This document shows, piece by piece, positions 33,630-45,308 of a stretch of DNA of 64,000 bases. The stretch is taken from positions 11,968,501-12,032,500 of the forward strand of contig JAUIMM010000040.1 of NCBI GenBank assembly GCA_031769625.1, written 5' to 3'. Position 1 is the first letter of the stretch. Every line of letters starts with the position of its first letter. Both the position numbers and the translations under genes were made by a program. Source of the DNA: Taudactylus pleione. Lineage: Eukaryota; Chordata; Amphibia; Anura; Myobatrachidae. The notes beneath the pieces are model-generated. The model did not search any database and had not been told where the DNA came from. It was given only the letters and a program-made list of their open reading frames with translations.

Positions 33630-33870
33630 ACTATAGGCCTGATTTACGATGGGTCGCTGCTGCGAAAATATGCGAAAGAATGCAATTGCAAAGCCAGCAT
33701 AGAGACGCCCACTACCGCTATCTCACTTTTACAGCAGGTCTGAACTGCCGCAGAAACTGCAAGTCTTGTTGCACGCAGCTGCGTATGCTTTCTCAGTGGT
33801 TACTATATGCACGCTCATGCAACGGCATTCAAACAGACAGACATGCCTGCGTTTCACTGAAATCTTCACA
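33630..33870. repeat. Probable MITE fragment related to 34222-34670
   Basis: GGCCTGATTTACGATGGGTCGCTGC, a GCAGGTCTGAACTGCCGCAG segment and GCACGCAGCTGCGTATGC resemble the ends and interior of the element at 34222 (GCAGGTCTGACCTGCTGCAG and GCAGAGCTGCGTATTCC). No right inverted end was found. Confidence 0.5.
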
Positions 33871-33976
33871 TTTCTGGAGCTGAGCATTTTATATGCTTAT
33901 ATGTTCTCTGAGTTAGGACTTCATATAGAACCTCTCATCCTGCCTATTATAGTTTGTAGGCTTTAATTGGATTAAG

Positions 33977-34182
33977 GCAATGGTTCTCAAACTCTGTCCT
34001 CAGGACCCCACACAGTTCACATTTTCCAGGCCACTTAGCAGGTGCACAGGTACTGTATATTCATTACTCACTGACACATTTTTAAAGATTCACAGGTGCA
34101 ACTAATTATTTCACTTGTTATTCTGTGAGGAGACATGGAAAACATGCACTGTTTGTCCTGAGGACCGAGTTTGATAACCTGT
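33977..34182. mobile_element. hAT-type MITE with 8-bp target duplication
   Basis: Ends GCAATGGTTCTCAAACT and AGTTTGATAACCTGT are inverted. GGATTAAG (33969-33976) and GGATTAAT (34183-34190) form an 8-bp duplication with one change, as expected for hAT. Length is 206 bp. Confidence 0.85.
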
Positions 34183-34221
34183 GGATTAATTTATTGAAAG
34201 GACACATTTCTCTTAAAACTA

Positions 34222-34670
34222 GGGGCCTGGTTCAGAGATGGACGCTAATGCGATCTCAGCTGCGATTTCCCACGCAACACAGCAGTGAAAATATGCTAAT
34301 GTCTGCAAAGATCACCCGAGCATAAGGATGCCCACTGCTGCCTTCTTACCTGCATGCGATGAAGCATACCTGTGTAAATATCTGTAACCTCGCCGTTCAT
34401 CGGCGGCTATCTTGCCCTTGCGGCAGGTCTGACCTGCTGCAGCCTTGGGAGCTCTTCTGACATGCAGAGCTGCGTATTCCCTCGCAGTGGCTAATTTATG
34501 CATGCCTGAACACTGACAACCAGTCACTCACTCGGCAATGGATTCCTGTATGCATCACTAATCACAGTGCAATCGATGTGCACGGGCAGTGCGTCTTATA
34601 TGTATGCGCGATGGCAAACAATCACTCGATTGTGTGCGTAATAGCCTTTGCTATTAAATTGAATCAGGCC
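34222..34670. mobile_element. MITE with GGGCCTGATTC-type ends
   Basis: GGGGCCTGGTTCAGA at the left pairs with TTGAATCAGGCC at the right. CTA flanks both sides (34219-34221 and 34671-34673), a possible 3-bp duplication. The interior is rich in TGCATGC and GCATGCG motifs. Confidence 0.7.
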
Positions 34671-35010
34671 CTAGGTCCATTGTCACGCATGTGAAGGTAA
34701 TTTATCAGTAAGAGAGACATATATTTATTACTCATTACATTAGTCCTAATATTGTGGACCTACCATGACTTGAGTGCCATTCCCCACAGGTGAACTTGAA
34801 GACTGGTCATATTTTAGAATGGGGGTCCTATGTGCCACTAGCTGCCTGCAAAGGGTCATACCCTGAACTAAGTCCCTCATTTGCCTAGCTCAACCTGGAC
34901 CCTGGATTCCTCCTCAATACCAGTCTTCTGTATATATTTTCAGCAAGCAACAAGCTGAAAGGCTTCTGTCCCATAGGCATTGCAACTGCTTAATAGATTT
35001 ATTTCAAGTT
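34671..35010. other. Intron without recognised features
   Basis: No clear element is visible. It may include decayed upstream parts of the gypsy element that follows. Confidence 0.4.
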
Positions 35011-35299
35011 AAAACTCCACCCAGGTGCATATCCATTGTCCATATGAGAAATTCAGGCTATGTCTGAATTATATTAAGAAAAATCTGGAACAAGGTTTTA
35101 TCAATAAGTCGTCTTCTCCGGCAGGTGTCTGCTTCTTGTGGGTAAAAAAATTGTTAGCCTTTATCCCTGCATAGACTTCTAAGGCTCAGTGCAGTTACTA
35201 TAAACAATAGATATCCTTTTCACCTCATTTCTGAATGATTTGACTGCTTAAAAGAAGCTTAGAATTTTACCAAACTGGCTCTCCATGGAGCATATAATT

Positions 35300-36300
35300 T
35301 AAGTCTTATCAAGTCTGAAGAGGAGTGGAATACTGCCTTCAACACCAGACACGGGCATTTTGGATATCTGGTCATGCCATTCAGACTCAATATGCTCCTG
35401 CAGTCATCCAAAGTAACATGAATGAACTATTTTGGGATCTTCTCTACGAATATGTGGTTGTGTATCTCGATGATATCTTGATTTTCTCTAAGACGTTCTC
35501 TCCTCTCATTGAGAACATGTTCAGGAAGTTTTTTATCAACTCAGAAAAAAAAATATTTTCTGTAAGTTGGAAAAATGTCTCTCGAGCCATCAACCATTTT
35601 CCTTTCTGTGGTATACAGTATATTATTTGCTCGAGGATTTCAGTTGGATCCAGAAAAAGTCAAAGCTATACTAGATTAGTCACAACCTTCAGGTGTAAAA
35701 CTACCGAATGGTTCCCTGGCTTTGACAATTATAGTTCAGTTAAGTTCAGTAAATAATATTCTTTTGTGGTCGCACCCATCGCTGCCCTTACCCATAAGGA
35801 AGCTAACCCTACAAATTAGCCTCCTGATTCCGTTCAAGCTGTCAATACCCTGAAAGTCTTCCTCTCTGTCTGGCCACAACTCCTCTTCTAAACCAGCCAG
35901 ACAATAATAAGCTTTTTTTTTTTTTTTTAGGTGGATGTATCTTCTTTTGGGGTTGGAGCAGTTCTTTCCAGAGACAGGTTTCAGAAAAATTTCACCCTTC
36001 TGGGTTGTTCTCTAAAATAAAAAATAAATTCCGGAATTCGATAAAAGGATGGCTAGCTATCAAATTTGTCACGGAGGAGTGGCGTCATCGTTGTAAGTTG
36101 CACTTCACCTTGTGATCACCTTTACTGACCACAAAAAACTTTCTTACTTGCAAAGTGCTCAGCGATGAAATCCTCTGACAGCATGGTGATCAATCGTCTT
36201 TGCCCATATTAATCTTATCGCTTTTTGTCCTGGCGTGAACAATAGAAAAAGCTGATGTCATCTTGTTCTATTCACTTCACAGTTGGAAGAAATCACCACA
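35300..36300 (+). pseudogene. gypsy reverse transcriptase and RNase H remnant
   Basis: The 143-codon frame at 35325-35756 shows the RT catalytic motif VVVYLDDILIFSK, preceded in other frames by the NTRHGHF-YLVMPF motif. A FQLDPEKVKAILD segment follows (35640-35680). The RNase H part begins with the VDVSSFGVGAVLS-type motif near 35932 after a T-rich run. At least four frameshifts separate the pieces. It once encoded cDNA synthesis for the element. Confidence 0.85.
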
Positions 36301-36889
36301 TAATTAAAACCCATATTGAGGCCTGAGAGTGTGTTGCTAGCTGGTACTACTCAAGGGGGTTGTAGACTTCCTTCAGTGTTATCCTTTGAGCCTCCAGTAT
36401 TACTGTCACGTGTAGCTTCCTGGAGTCCCCTACTGAGGGGCTGGAAGTTGTGGTCCCAGGTTAATGAAGGAGTTAGGAGAGGGGGCCCTGGATGTTCAGT
36501 CTCCTCGTCCACAAGCATCGGATGTTGGCGAGACCTGATCTAGGGTGCGGAGTCTAACCTGCCGGCAGGTGTTCACCAGTGACCCCTCCAAGTCTGATAT
36601 GGGTTTCAGCTGCACCCGGCAAGCAGGTCGCGGTCCCCAGGTCAGTGATTCGATGCGAGTGGCAATAGAGAAAGAGACACCGCTTTGGCCAACTGGAAAT
36701 ATAATCTCTGTACCACTGGTAGTGAGAAGCACAATAGAGCGGTTTCCTGAAGAGGTGCTGTGGCAGACCAGAGGGAGAGAATCCACTGAAGAGTAGGTTG
36801 TGCAGCTAGCACTGGAGGGAAGTGAGGCTATGCTGCAGTCACTGAAGGAAAGTGGTGATTGCACAAGTTTGGATGACGTGGTGTCTTAA

Positions 36890-37187
36890 CACTTATGCCC
36901 AAGGATATGACACTGGTAAATAGCTCACACAGGCAAAGGCATATGAATTGGCACACACAGGCAAAGTGTACTGTAGTACTTCTGTACAAGGTTAAGGCTC
37001 TTATAGCAAACAGGAGAAAGGTGTTCTGTTACACTGCTGCACAAGGATATAGTACTTTGTAAATAATACACTGGCAAAGGCACTTAAATCAGCACACACA
37101 GGCTAGATGTTCTATCACACTGCTGCACAAGGATATGGCACTTTGTAAATAATATCCTGGAAAAGGCACTTTGTAAATACTACACAG
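36890..37187. repeat. Imperfect tandem repeat
   Basis: About three to four degenerate units contain CACTGCTGCACAAGGATAT, CACTTTGTAAATAATA and GGCAAAGGCA. Unit length is roughly 75-100 bp with indels. Confidence 0.65.
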
Positions 37188-37193
37188 GACTCA

Positions 37194-37646
37194 GGGCCTG
37201 ATTCAGACCCGCTCGCAAACGGAGCTCCGTCGTGCGCATGCGCGAGACCCGAATAGCGATGGCCAAGCCGTGGCTATGGGTCTCGCACCAAAGGGGGCGT
37301 GCTGTCGATGGTGAGTGACAGCACACCCCCTTTGGTGGGCGTGCCGGGGGCGTTGCTGCCCAGACGGAGGCGTTCCCATGGGAATGCCTACCGTCTGGGG
37401 CCGGCCCCACTGACATCACTAGTGATGTCAGTGGGAGTGCTTTTGGCTCTGATAGAGCCAAAAGCATTTTCTGGGCTTACGGCAGCAAGACCCTACCGCA
37501 GGGTCTCGTCGCAAGCCCGATGGTCGCGATGGTCTTGACCATCGCGACCATCTTTTTGGCCGCTCGCATAAGCTGTGGGTGGTCACCCACAGCTATGCGA
37601 GCGGCCAGGACGGCCCTGATTCAGAGCGAGCGCTCTTGTCAGAGCA
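37194..37646. repeat. CpG-rich palindromic repeat, copy B
   Basis: It starts GGGCCTGATTCAGACCCGCTCGC and shares the interior hairpins of copies A, C and D. The final hairpin half is cut off after CTCTTGTCAGAGC. The segment 37455-37610 is nearly identical to 42085-42235 of copy C. Confidence 0.8.
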
Positions 37647-37870
37647 GATGTACAGAGCATATACTGGAAATACCACTGTGAAGAGTCTCTGGAAGATTGC
37701 ATGTGAAGCCTGGACGAAGCAAACATCAACCATATGGGAATAACTAAGTACACCTGGAGTCCTGTTTATACACCCAGGTAGCTGTCCATTGGTTGAGCAA
37801 ATCAGCTGAAAACTGACAGCTACCACTGGATAAGGATCGATCAGGTAATTCAGCCCAGAATTCTGACACC

Positions 37871-38600
37871 CTTTAAACTCTTGACTTGGGCCCACTGTCC
37901 CCATATCTCTGGTCATGCAGGAGACCGGAAAAAACTCAAACTTGTCTCCAGACGTTTCTGGTGACCATCTTTTCAACAAGATGTCAAGGACTTTGTGTCT
38001 TAATGCACCCACTTTGCACAACATAAATCTCAACCCATAAGTTGTACAGTCCACTCTTGCCTTTCTGGTACCAGTTAAACCTTGGACTCACCTTTTAATG
38101 GATTTCATCTGCAAATTACCCTTTTCTGAGGTTGTTAATACTATTTGGGTGATTGTGAATCCCATTTAAAATTTCTCACTTTGTATCTTTTAAAATGTCT
38201 GCCCTCTTCGGCCAAACTAGCTTCATCTTCATTTAGCATGTCTTCCAACTCCATGGCTGTCCTCAAGAAATTGTTTCTGACCGAGGAACTCCATCCATGT
38301 CTCATTTTTGCTAAGCTTTATGCAAAAAATTTGGTACGAAGTTGCATTTCTCCACAGGTTAGACTGTGAAAGTGAAACGGGAATTAGAGAAATTCCTAAG
38401 AATCCATACCTCGGCCCCTCAGGATGATTGGGTCAATCTCCTACCATGGACGGGGTTTGACCATAATAATCATCGTTAATCTGAAACAACTCCAATCTTC
38501 ATTATGTATGGAATACATCCCTCTATGCCCATTAATTCCATTTTCCCTTGTTCTGAGGTACCAGTAAATAAGTATCTGAGACTTTCAGTGTGCACTCTGC
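37871..38600 (+). pseudogene. gypsy integrase remnant
   Basis: Pieces of the zinc-binding domain (H-A-G-x-R-K, then CTHFAQ-like cysteine region) and the catalytic core (GCPQEIVSDRGTPSM with the second Asp, KVKRELEKFLR with the catalytic Glu region) are recognisable in shifting frames. The enzyme joined retrotransposon cDNA to the genome. It is now inactive. Confidence 0.82.
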
Positions 38601-39510
38601 AATATGTGTTTTGAAGACCTTCTTCCTGGTATATAACCAGCTATATCTGTTTGAAGCCCTTCTAACCAGTTCCTATATTATTGTGGATTTCTTTTGATTC
38701 AAAATGCAAAATAGACAGCTCTTTCACTTCTGATTCCTGCCATTTCACCTTTGCTGTTGTTGTTGTTGTGCAGCTTGATGAAGTCATCCTTGGGTGTTTC
38801 TGATTCACCAAATTAGGGTCTTTTAACATGACCCTGGTAGAGCAAACCCTTTCTCATTGCAGCATATCTGGCTCAGACCCAGGAAAATCCCAGGTCATGA
38901 CCAGGGATGCGGACCCAGGTCACATAATCCGGGATGAACCATTCACACTGACACACGACCTGTATTTTATTTCCGGGTCCTTGCCTCGGTATGAAAGGGA
39001 TATTAAGCACACTGACCAAGGTTTTTATTTATTCTTTTATAGTATACTAGAGAATTTGGTGGACCTTTTTCATATACTGCATGAATGATTGTAGGATGGC
39101 CTCATTGTGGCCTCCTATTCTCACTTTTATTTTTTATTTTCTCATTACAATAGTGAAAAGGAAAGCAGTGCCTTGTCTCTGTCTACCATTCACAATATAC
39201 TTTTAATTCCAAATCACTATGAGATTTACCATGCAAAATAATTACCATTCCAGTCAAAAATAGCATTACTGATGTTTTAGAGTGGATGTTCTGCCAAAAT
39301 AATTTTACTCTATTTTAAATGGTTTCAGTATTTGAGTAGTAATTACTCTAAAATTTGGTTAGTATGAATTAACAACTATGGGAGCAAACATTTTAAGATA
39401 GTAGGCTGAACAAGGTCTGTGCAGATCCATTAACATCATACCATGTCTTAAAATTTAGTATACTAAAAAGAAAACAGTCACAGTTTGAGTGCGTTATACT
39501 TTAAGATACC
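38601..39510. other. Intron, unclassified
   Basis: The segment 38865-38960 (CCAGGAAAATCCCAGGTCATGACC and CCCAGGTCACATAATCCGGG) is GC-richer and may be a fragment of a dispersed repeat. The rest is AT-rich without features. Confidence 0.4.
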
Positions 39511-39512
39511 TT

Positions 39513-39695
39513 GGGCCAAATGTAATAGGGTGAGCGTTTAGAAAATGTGAGAGTTTAGCAGTAAACTCTAATATTGGATGAGTTTTATCATCAAATTGGG
39601 AAAACATCTGGATGAGAGTTTCAATCGTGAGTTTTTTTTTTAGTCTAAAAACATGCGAATTTGCATGTTCTCGGACTCTATTATATTGGCCGAGT
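39513..39695. mobile_element. Possible MITE
   Basis: GGCCAAATGTAATAGGGTGAG at the left pairs imperfectly with CTCGGACTCTATTATATTGGCC at the right. The size is 183 bp and there is no clear target duplication. Confidence 0.55.
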
Positions 39696-40712
39696 TTAAA
39701 AAGTGTGAGGTTTTACTGCTAAATGGACACTGCCATGACCATAGTCATCTGGATGCCTCCAAGTGCTATATATATGTAAGCACGCCATGATCATACTGCT
39801 TGTGGCTCATGCCGCATCAAATCTACTCAATTCCCTAAAAAAATTGTACCATACATTTTCTAATTTCAATTAAATTTAGTATAATAAATCTTGCCATGGG
39901 TGTAAGGAACCCCCCCCCCCTCAATAGGCTTGGCACCATCCATCCAAAGCAGCAGCACCAACTGGTAATGATCTGTAGTAAGCTTTCTTAAAATATGTGA
40001 AAGACATAAAATGATCACAAAACTTTTTAAATATTTTCGTATTAACATACTGGTTCATAGTACATAAAATGCATCAAAGGGATTGTTTAAGGAGATAAAT
40101 TAAAAGTAATGAACGGGCCTAGATAAGTCTCATTTTCGTTATTTTAACACAGTCGTAAGTGAATCCTCTTGTAGCAGATGATCCTATTATGATCTCCAAT
40201 ATAAAACTTTGGGGCTTTATTAACAGTATAAACAATTATTGAGTTGTTTTTTAAACTTTAAAAGAAATTGTTGGGTTTTTTTTTGAGAAAAACAAAATTT
40301 TGATTTTGAAAATGTTAAATTTTTCATTTTTATTGAAACATGCTGTTACATAAAAGCCGATTAAAATAGGTTTGAAATGAGACCTTGCCTAATTCTTTAG
40401 CTGAATTAGGTGAGCTGCAAGTACACTTTAAAAAACTGTTAATAGCTAATTTTTCATAATTGCAGTTTTAAAGCATATAACTTCAAACCAGTGTAATTAT
40501 CAGCCTTGGGGTTTTCTTACACCCAAGGCATCAATTAATATACCAAATTTCATTACAATCTGATACGTTCAGGTTGAAACCCTGTGTTGATTTGGTGTGG
40601 AATAACCCTTGCACCATGTAGTAAAACATGTATTTACCATGTTGTTGTTGTGTAGTTGTTTTTTTTGTTTTGTTTTTTTACATTCTTCCTTTATTCCTTT
40701 TCTCATTTGAAG
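39696..40712. other. Intron without recognised features
   Basis: This is AT-rich pot1 intron. A C run at 39910-39920 and T-rich tracts before the next exon are the only notable points. Confidence 0.5.
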
Positions 40713-40801
40713 GGTTCTTGACACTGTGGAGCTAAATGAGAATCAACCTTTGGATTCGATGTCTTCCTTGGATATGACTAACTCATCAGATAATCCATTA
40801 A
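40713..40801 (+). CDS. pot1: pot1 exon: linker after OB-fold 2
   Basis: This 89-bp exon lies after TCATTTGAAG and before GTATGC. The first base completes the Lys codon from the previous exon and the last base starts a Ser codon. It encodes a Ser/Asn/Asp-rich stretch (SMSSLDMTNSSDNP) equivalent to the poorly conserved human linker between the DNA-binding part and the TPP1-binding part. Support comes from phase continuity and the position between two firm exons. Confidence 0.85.
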
Positions 40802-41180
40802 GTATGCATGTTCATACAGTTTTTTTTTTTGTTTTGTTTTTGTTTAAAGTTTTTGCCTTGCTTACCTATTTACCAACAGTGTGAGTGAGGACACTGTGGC
40901 CCTCTACTCAGATCTAAGTAATTTTATAGAAAAACACTGGCACACTCTGATTTGAAGCTGCCAACGTTTACGACCTACTGTTCCCACCGAGAACAGTTGA
41001 AAATGATCATAAATTACAAAAATAAACAGTCATAAACAAACGGCGCTAATCAGAAGGTTCATACAGATAATTATAGTGTCTGTCTTCTTGTCAATCATCC
41101 ATATGTATATGAATAGATTGCTCTGATGTTAATCCGATAAAACAACAATACTGTGAATAAAAATGAGTGGTATTGTTTAA

Positions 41181-41186
41181 TATATG

Positions 41187-41228
<42 letters not shown>
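41181..41228. repeat. TA/CA microsatellite
   Basis: GTATG units are followed by (TA)n and (CA)n. Confidence 0.95.
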
Positions 41229-41352
41229 TTATACACTAATAAGTTAAACATAGGTATAGCATACCAGGGTTCTGGATTTACAGTTCCCATATTAATCCTC
41301 AACATATGTATTCAGAGAACATATACAAAAAAGTTTAAAATCAACTACAGTA

Positions 41353-41575
41353 TTAAAAATAATTTAATGTTACTTTAAAAAACCATTTCAATTCAAACTG
41401 TTTGTTAAGACCTGGCGGTAGGATAGTATTTAATCTAAAGATCCAGGACATTTCTGTCTTAGCTAACATTCTTTCAGTGTCTCTATCTTTCCAGGAAGCT
41501 CTCACACTCTGAATACCTAGGAAGGATTTCACATCGTTCACTTTGCACTGATGTACAGTTTTAAAATGGTTGGAA
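41353..41575 (-). pseudogene. Penelope GIY-YIG endonuclease C-terminal fragment
   Basis: The 62-codon reverse frame carries FLGIQSVRASWKDRD, a catalytic-type Glu in TEMSWIFRL and the closing LPPGLN-QFELKWFF. The same end occurs in the Penelope-like element at 15148 (LKPAGLNSDFEIKWFL). The GIY-YIG signature itself is absent, so only the last third of the domain remains. Confidence 0.8.
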
Positions 41576-41956
41576 TTTTTTTATTCGCACTATTGTTTTA
41601 TGTTGGATTTTATTGAAAATTCCTTTATCTATTTATTTATTTTATTGATCACGTGGGTAGCGTCTCTACTTCCGGTTAATAACTGGAAGTTAGTAATTGA
41701 CGCTCGCGACATCACCACCATAGTATATGTCCGGTAATGTGCCAAAGCGAGAGGCCAGAGGGGATGAATACCCGCACCACTTTTGTAGTGGAGGACTGCG
41801 ACTCTGACTTCTGGCGGTAACCGGAAGTCCATAGTTCTGGGTAGTGTTGAGGCCACCTGGAACGCTGATTAAACATGAGAAGGTACAATTTGCGAATGTA
41901 ACTTTATTGTTCCAGAGACAATCAAGGTCATTACTCGGTAATGAATTATTTTTGGA

Positions 41957-41983
41957 TTGTATGTGTGTGTGTGTGTATGTATG

Positions 41984-42050
<67 letters not shown>
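41957..42050. repeat. TG/TA compound microsatellite
   Basis: Alternating (TG)n and (TA)n blocks run for about 94 bp, ending next to CpG-rich repeat copy C. Confidence 0.95.
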
Positions 42051-42052
<2 letters not shown>

Positions 42053-42082
42053 TTGATCGATGATGCCATACACATTACAGAC

Positions 42083-42313
42083 GTGATAGAGCCAAAAGCA
42101 CTCCTGGGCTTGCGGCAGCAAGACCCTACCGCAGGGTCTCGTCACAAGCCCGATGGTCTTGACCATCGCGACCATCTTTTTGGCCGCTCGCATAAGCTGT
42201 GGGTGGTCACCCACAGCTATGCGAGCGGCCAGGAGGCCGCTCCAATTTTAGGTAGGAGGGCCCTGATTTAGAGCGAGCACTCTTGTTAGAGCGTCCGGCT
42301 CTGAATCAGGCCC
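42083..42313. repeat. CpG-rich palindromic repeat, copy C (left part missing)
   Basis: It begins in the middle of the family consensus (GTGATAGAGCCAAAAGCACTCC) and keeps the intact right hairpin ending GCTCTGAATCAGGGCC. It lies inside the Penelope-related structure. Confidence 0.8.
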
Positions 42314-42765
42314 TGTTTGCGGCTGGCTAAACCAGAGGCTTGAAGGGAGCAGGGCGGTTTACCCGGAGACTTCCCATACATACTCTCTTGACGCACCAAA
42401 TCTGGTGCCAATCAAGGTACGGTTCCAATTCTTATATTCTCCAGTCTGAGTGATCTCAGAGCACACTACAGGTGAAAAACCTTTTGATTGTTGTGAAAAT
42501 TGTATTTGGAAATTTATTTTATGTCATTACATTTTTAATCTACTAACTAAACTATATAGCGCTTTCTCTCCTTTTCTTTCTCTATATATGTATCCTGGAG
42601 AGAGAGAATATCGGATTAACATCAGAGCAATCTATTGATATACAGTACATATGGATGATTGACAAGAAGACAGACTAAACAAAGACTATAATTATCTGTA
42701 GGAACATTCTGATTAGCGCCATTTGTTATGACTTTTTGTATTTTATGATCACTTTTCTCTGATCT

Positions 42766-44390
42766 ATAAAATCCTACATGACTAATTTTGAGGAACTGAC
42801 ATGTAAGTTTCTCTTATTTGCATGCTTTTCTCAGAGTGGCCTGGAAATAGTCCTGACTTTGTGTTCTCTCATGGTGCAAGGTCCTTCCTCCTTGCACACT
42901 TTCAGTGCCAGCTGCTGTTACCTGCACAAATTAATTTTTTGCACTGTCTATGTCCCCTTACTAGTGAAGTTAAAAAGGGAATTTTTGTACTTGCCGTTAA
43001 ATATCTTTACGCAAAGCTGCAACCCACCAACCACCAAGGAATTCTTGTCCATGTTTATTTGTCTTCTCCGTTTCTCAGCTAGTTGGCAACATGAAGTGGT
43101 TATAGTAAAAGGGGACATGTCTGTTCTCCAGTGTCTTGCCTCTTAGGGTTGAAACTATTACACCCTACAGTCTGGAAGATAAGTATTTAATATCATGTGC
43201 AAAAATCCAATTTGTCTCTTGCTGACTTTTGATTACATTTTTTAACTGCCACTGCAGCTTACTGGGCAGAAGTTCTATTCAGCAGAGAAGAATATTATTC
43301 TTTACCTTCCAAAGGGGGATGTATACTGGACTTTAGATTGCATTCTAATCAGGAGAGTTAGATAACCACTACGTTTAGTAACTTATAGAGAGATGCAACC
43401 ATTTTTTCACTGTTTCTTCTGCTTGACCTGCCATGCTTTGCTGCTAATTCTATTGACATTTTAACTACCGGCCTATACTAGCTATGGATGTTTGAATGCT
43501 ACAAAACCTTCCATGCTTTGCTGCTAAATCCAATTAACACTGGAACTTTTAAACCACTATGCTGACCATTGATGTCTGTATACTAATCATTTAATCACTG
43601 TTGCAACTAACAAACCAAAACGGTAACAACATTGGAGACCATCGTATATATATTGGTTGCTATTAACAACTGAACGGTTTCCTAATAATATGATTATCCA
43701 GCTATATTGTGACATATTGTGATTATTTACATGAACTGTGTTAATTAAGTGTGTTAGTTATAGCTGATCTGTGAGCACGCAGATTTATTATAAGGATTTT
43801 GACTATCTATTACATGGCTTTTTGGCTCGTCCTGGTGTACGCAACTTTTTATTATTACTATTATTTCTTGAATTGTTATTAACTATTTTTTATGTGATTT
43901 GCTCCAGCGCTTCCTTCAGTTAGTTCTTTGCAAACTACATGCAGTTTGAACTAGATCTGTTTGGATAGAACATAATAAAAAGTCACATAGAACACATTCC
44001 TCCTGAAAAGTGATGAAATGAAAAGCTATTGTCTCATGTATACCTACATGTCTTTGTCTGTGTCATAGAATAAAGCACATATACTGTGAAAATAGAATAC
44101 ATTTGGAGAATAATCAATAATTTAAAATGGTCTGGGCAGATTAAACAGAAGTCTAGTGAGAATTGTATAAAAAAGGGCCAAGGAAAAGTTCTAAAGAGAT
44201 ACAAGCTAAACTCCAAGGTCAAGGTACATCAATGCCTGATTGCGCCATCCAATGCTTTTGAGCGACAGTGGGCTCCATAAAAGAAGACCAGGGAGGACTT
44301 CACTTTTGAAGAAACAACATAAAAAAGCCAGTCTTGAATTTGCTATAATGCATATTGACAGGGGGGGGCGAAAAATACAGATGACAGACT
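42766..44390. other. Intron, unclassified, possible decayed transposon
   Basis: The phrase CCATGCTTTGCTGCTAA occurs twice (about 43430 and 43510). A GCTCCAGCGCTTCCTTCAG segment occurs at 43903. This may be leader sequence of another Penelope- or DIRS-like element, but no coding motif was recognised. Confidence 0.3.
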
Positions 44391-44392
44391 GT

Positions 44393-44432
44393 CGGATCAA
44401 TGTTTCAGTCCAAACAGACTTTTATCAATAGC
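44393..44432 (-). ncRNA. Hammerhead-ribozyme-like motif
   Basis: Reverse strand: TTGATAAAAGTC, loop TGTTTG, GACTGAAACATTGATCCGAC. The layout matches the hammerhead core (UGAU, stem II AGTC/GACT, GAAAC), with one essential G changed to A. It is comparable to the motifs at 14629 and 4666. Confidence 0.4.
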
Positions 44433-45308
44433 ATAAATACAATGAAGGTTACATACCTTACATACCTGCCAGACATGTGCAGACTGCATACTCCACTGGG
44501 CGCCAGGTTGATGCCATCAAAGTGCGGCGAACGTAACCCACATCAGCCTTGTGTAATGTGCTACATGTACAGCACACAAATAATTGAATTGACCATTACA
44601 AGTTTAACGTTGTGTTTTAAGTTGTTTATTATTGACTTATTTCTCATGTGCTTACATGCACTACTCGTACATTAGGCTGTATTAGTAAAAGCACATTAAA
44701 AAACATAAATATATTCCTAAAAACTCTCCCAAGGCTTATATGTGAATTAGCCTTAAATATCTGAGTCTTGGAATGCAAGAAGACAAATGTAGGAAAAGTA
44801 AGTGGAATATATTACAAGAAAATGTATTAAATGCAAATTCATATAATATGAAAAGCAAATTTCAGATTTACAAATATATATGTAGTCTTAACAAATTTCT
44901 TTGAAATCTAGGAGTTCGCTTGAGATATTAGCACATGGAACTTTCTTGTGTCGTCTGTATTTTATTTCTGAGCCTGCTCTTTGACCCCTGGAAAATGATG
45001 AATTCTCTTTTTAACTCCAAGCACAGATAAATGCACAATGTAATTACAGAAACAATTATGCTTGCCAGTACAAATCGGACTCCAGCATAATAGAAATATA
45101 AAGTTTTGGCCTTTAGTTAAATCTGTATTTTTAAAACTTACAAACACTAGAACATACTGGTTACAATATGTTAATTGCATTTGCTTCAAGTGTTACAGTA
45201 CAAATACTCTATTTAGTATACTGTATTATTATGGTTTTCGCAATTGAACTGTTTGTTGGAATGCAGTCATATAGTATTCTAAGATATTTTCTTTTATCGT
45301 ACATACAG
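44433..45308. other. Intron without recognised features
   Basis: This is AT-rich intron up to the next pot1 exon. Nothing was recognised. Confidence 0.5.

Larger units (their letters stand above)
36410..37870. mobile_element. Insert between gypsy RNase H and integrase, possible solo LTR
   Basis: The block starts TGTCACGTGTAGC and ends about CAGAATTCTGACA, TG...CA ends that suit an LTR, but no 5-bp target duplication was found. It contains an imperfect tandem repeat (36890-37187) and CpG-rich repeat copy B (37194-37646). The exact borders are uncertain. Confidence 0.4.
35010..38600 (+). mobile_element. Ty3/gypsy retrotransposon remnant with an internal insertion
   Basis: Decayed pol sequence is recognisable in several frames. 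The reverse transcriptase is at 35020-35800 ([21 protein letters not shown], then VVVYLDDILIFS with the DD pair). RNase H is at 35930-36200 (VDVSSFGVGAVLS-like, FVTEEWRHRC). An integrase zinc finger and core lie at 37870-38560 (SRRFWWPSFQQDVKDFVS, HVFQLHGCPQEIVSDRGT, FLRIHTSAPQDDWVNLLPW). Many stops and frameshifts are present. No LTRs could be assigned. RNase H and integrase are separated by foreign DNA (about 36410-37870). Confidence 0.87.
40990..42765 (-). mobile_element. Penelope-related structure with inverted flanking repeats
   Basis: Positions 40990-41137 are the reverse complement of about 42605-42765, with shared GGCGCTAATCAGA, TACAGATAATTATAGT and CTTCTTGTCAATCATCCATATG. Inside, on the reverse strand at 41353-41560, is the end of a Penelope-type GIY-YIG domain (RLNTILPPGLNKQFELKWFF). 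The flanking repeats fit the inverted pseudo-LTRs described for Penelope elements. Two TA/TG microsatellites and CpG-rich repeat copy C lie within. No reverse transcriptase is present. Confidence 0.7.

Noticed and set aside
36496..36864. A 122-codon reverse open frame
   Set aside because: No motif is recognised, and an opposite-strand frame of similar length overlaps it. It lies in an inserted non-coding block of the gypsy element.
41690..42214. A 174-codon reverse frame with long YIYIYI and THTH runs
   Set aside because: It reads through a TG/TA microsatellite and a CpG-rich repeat, so it is not a protein gene.
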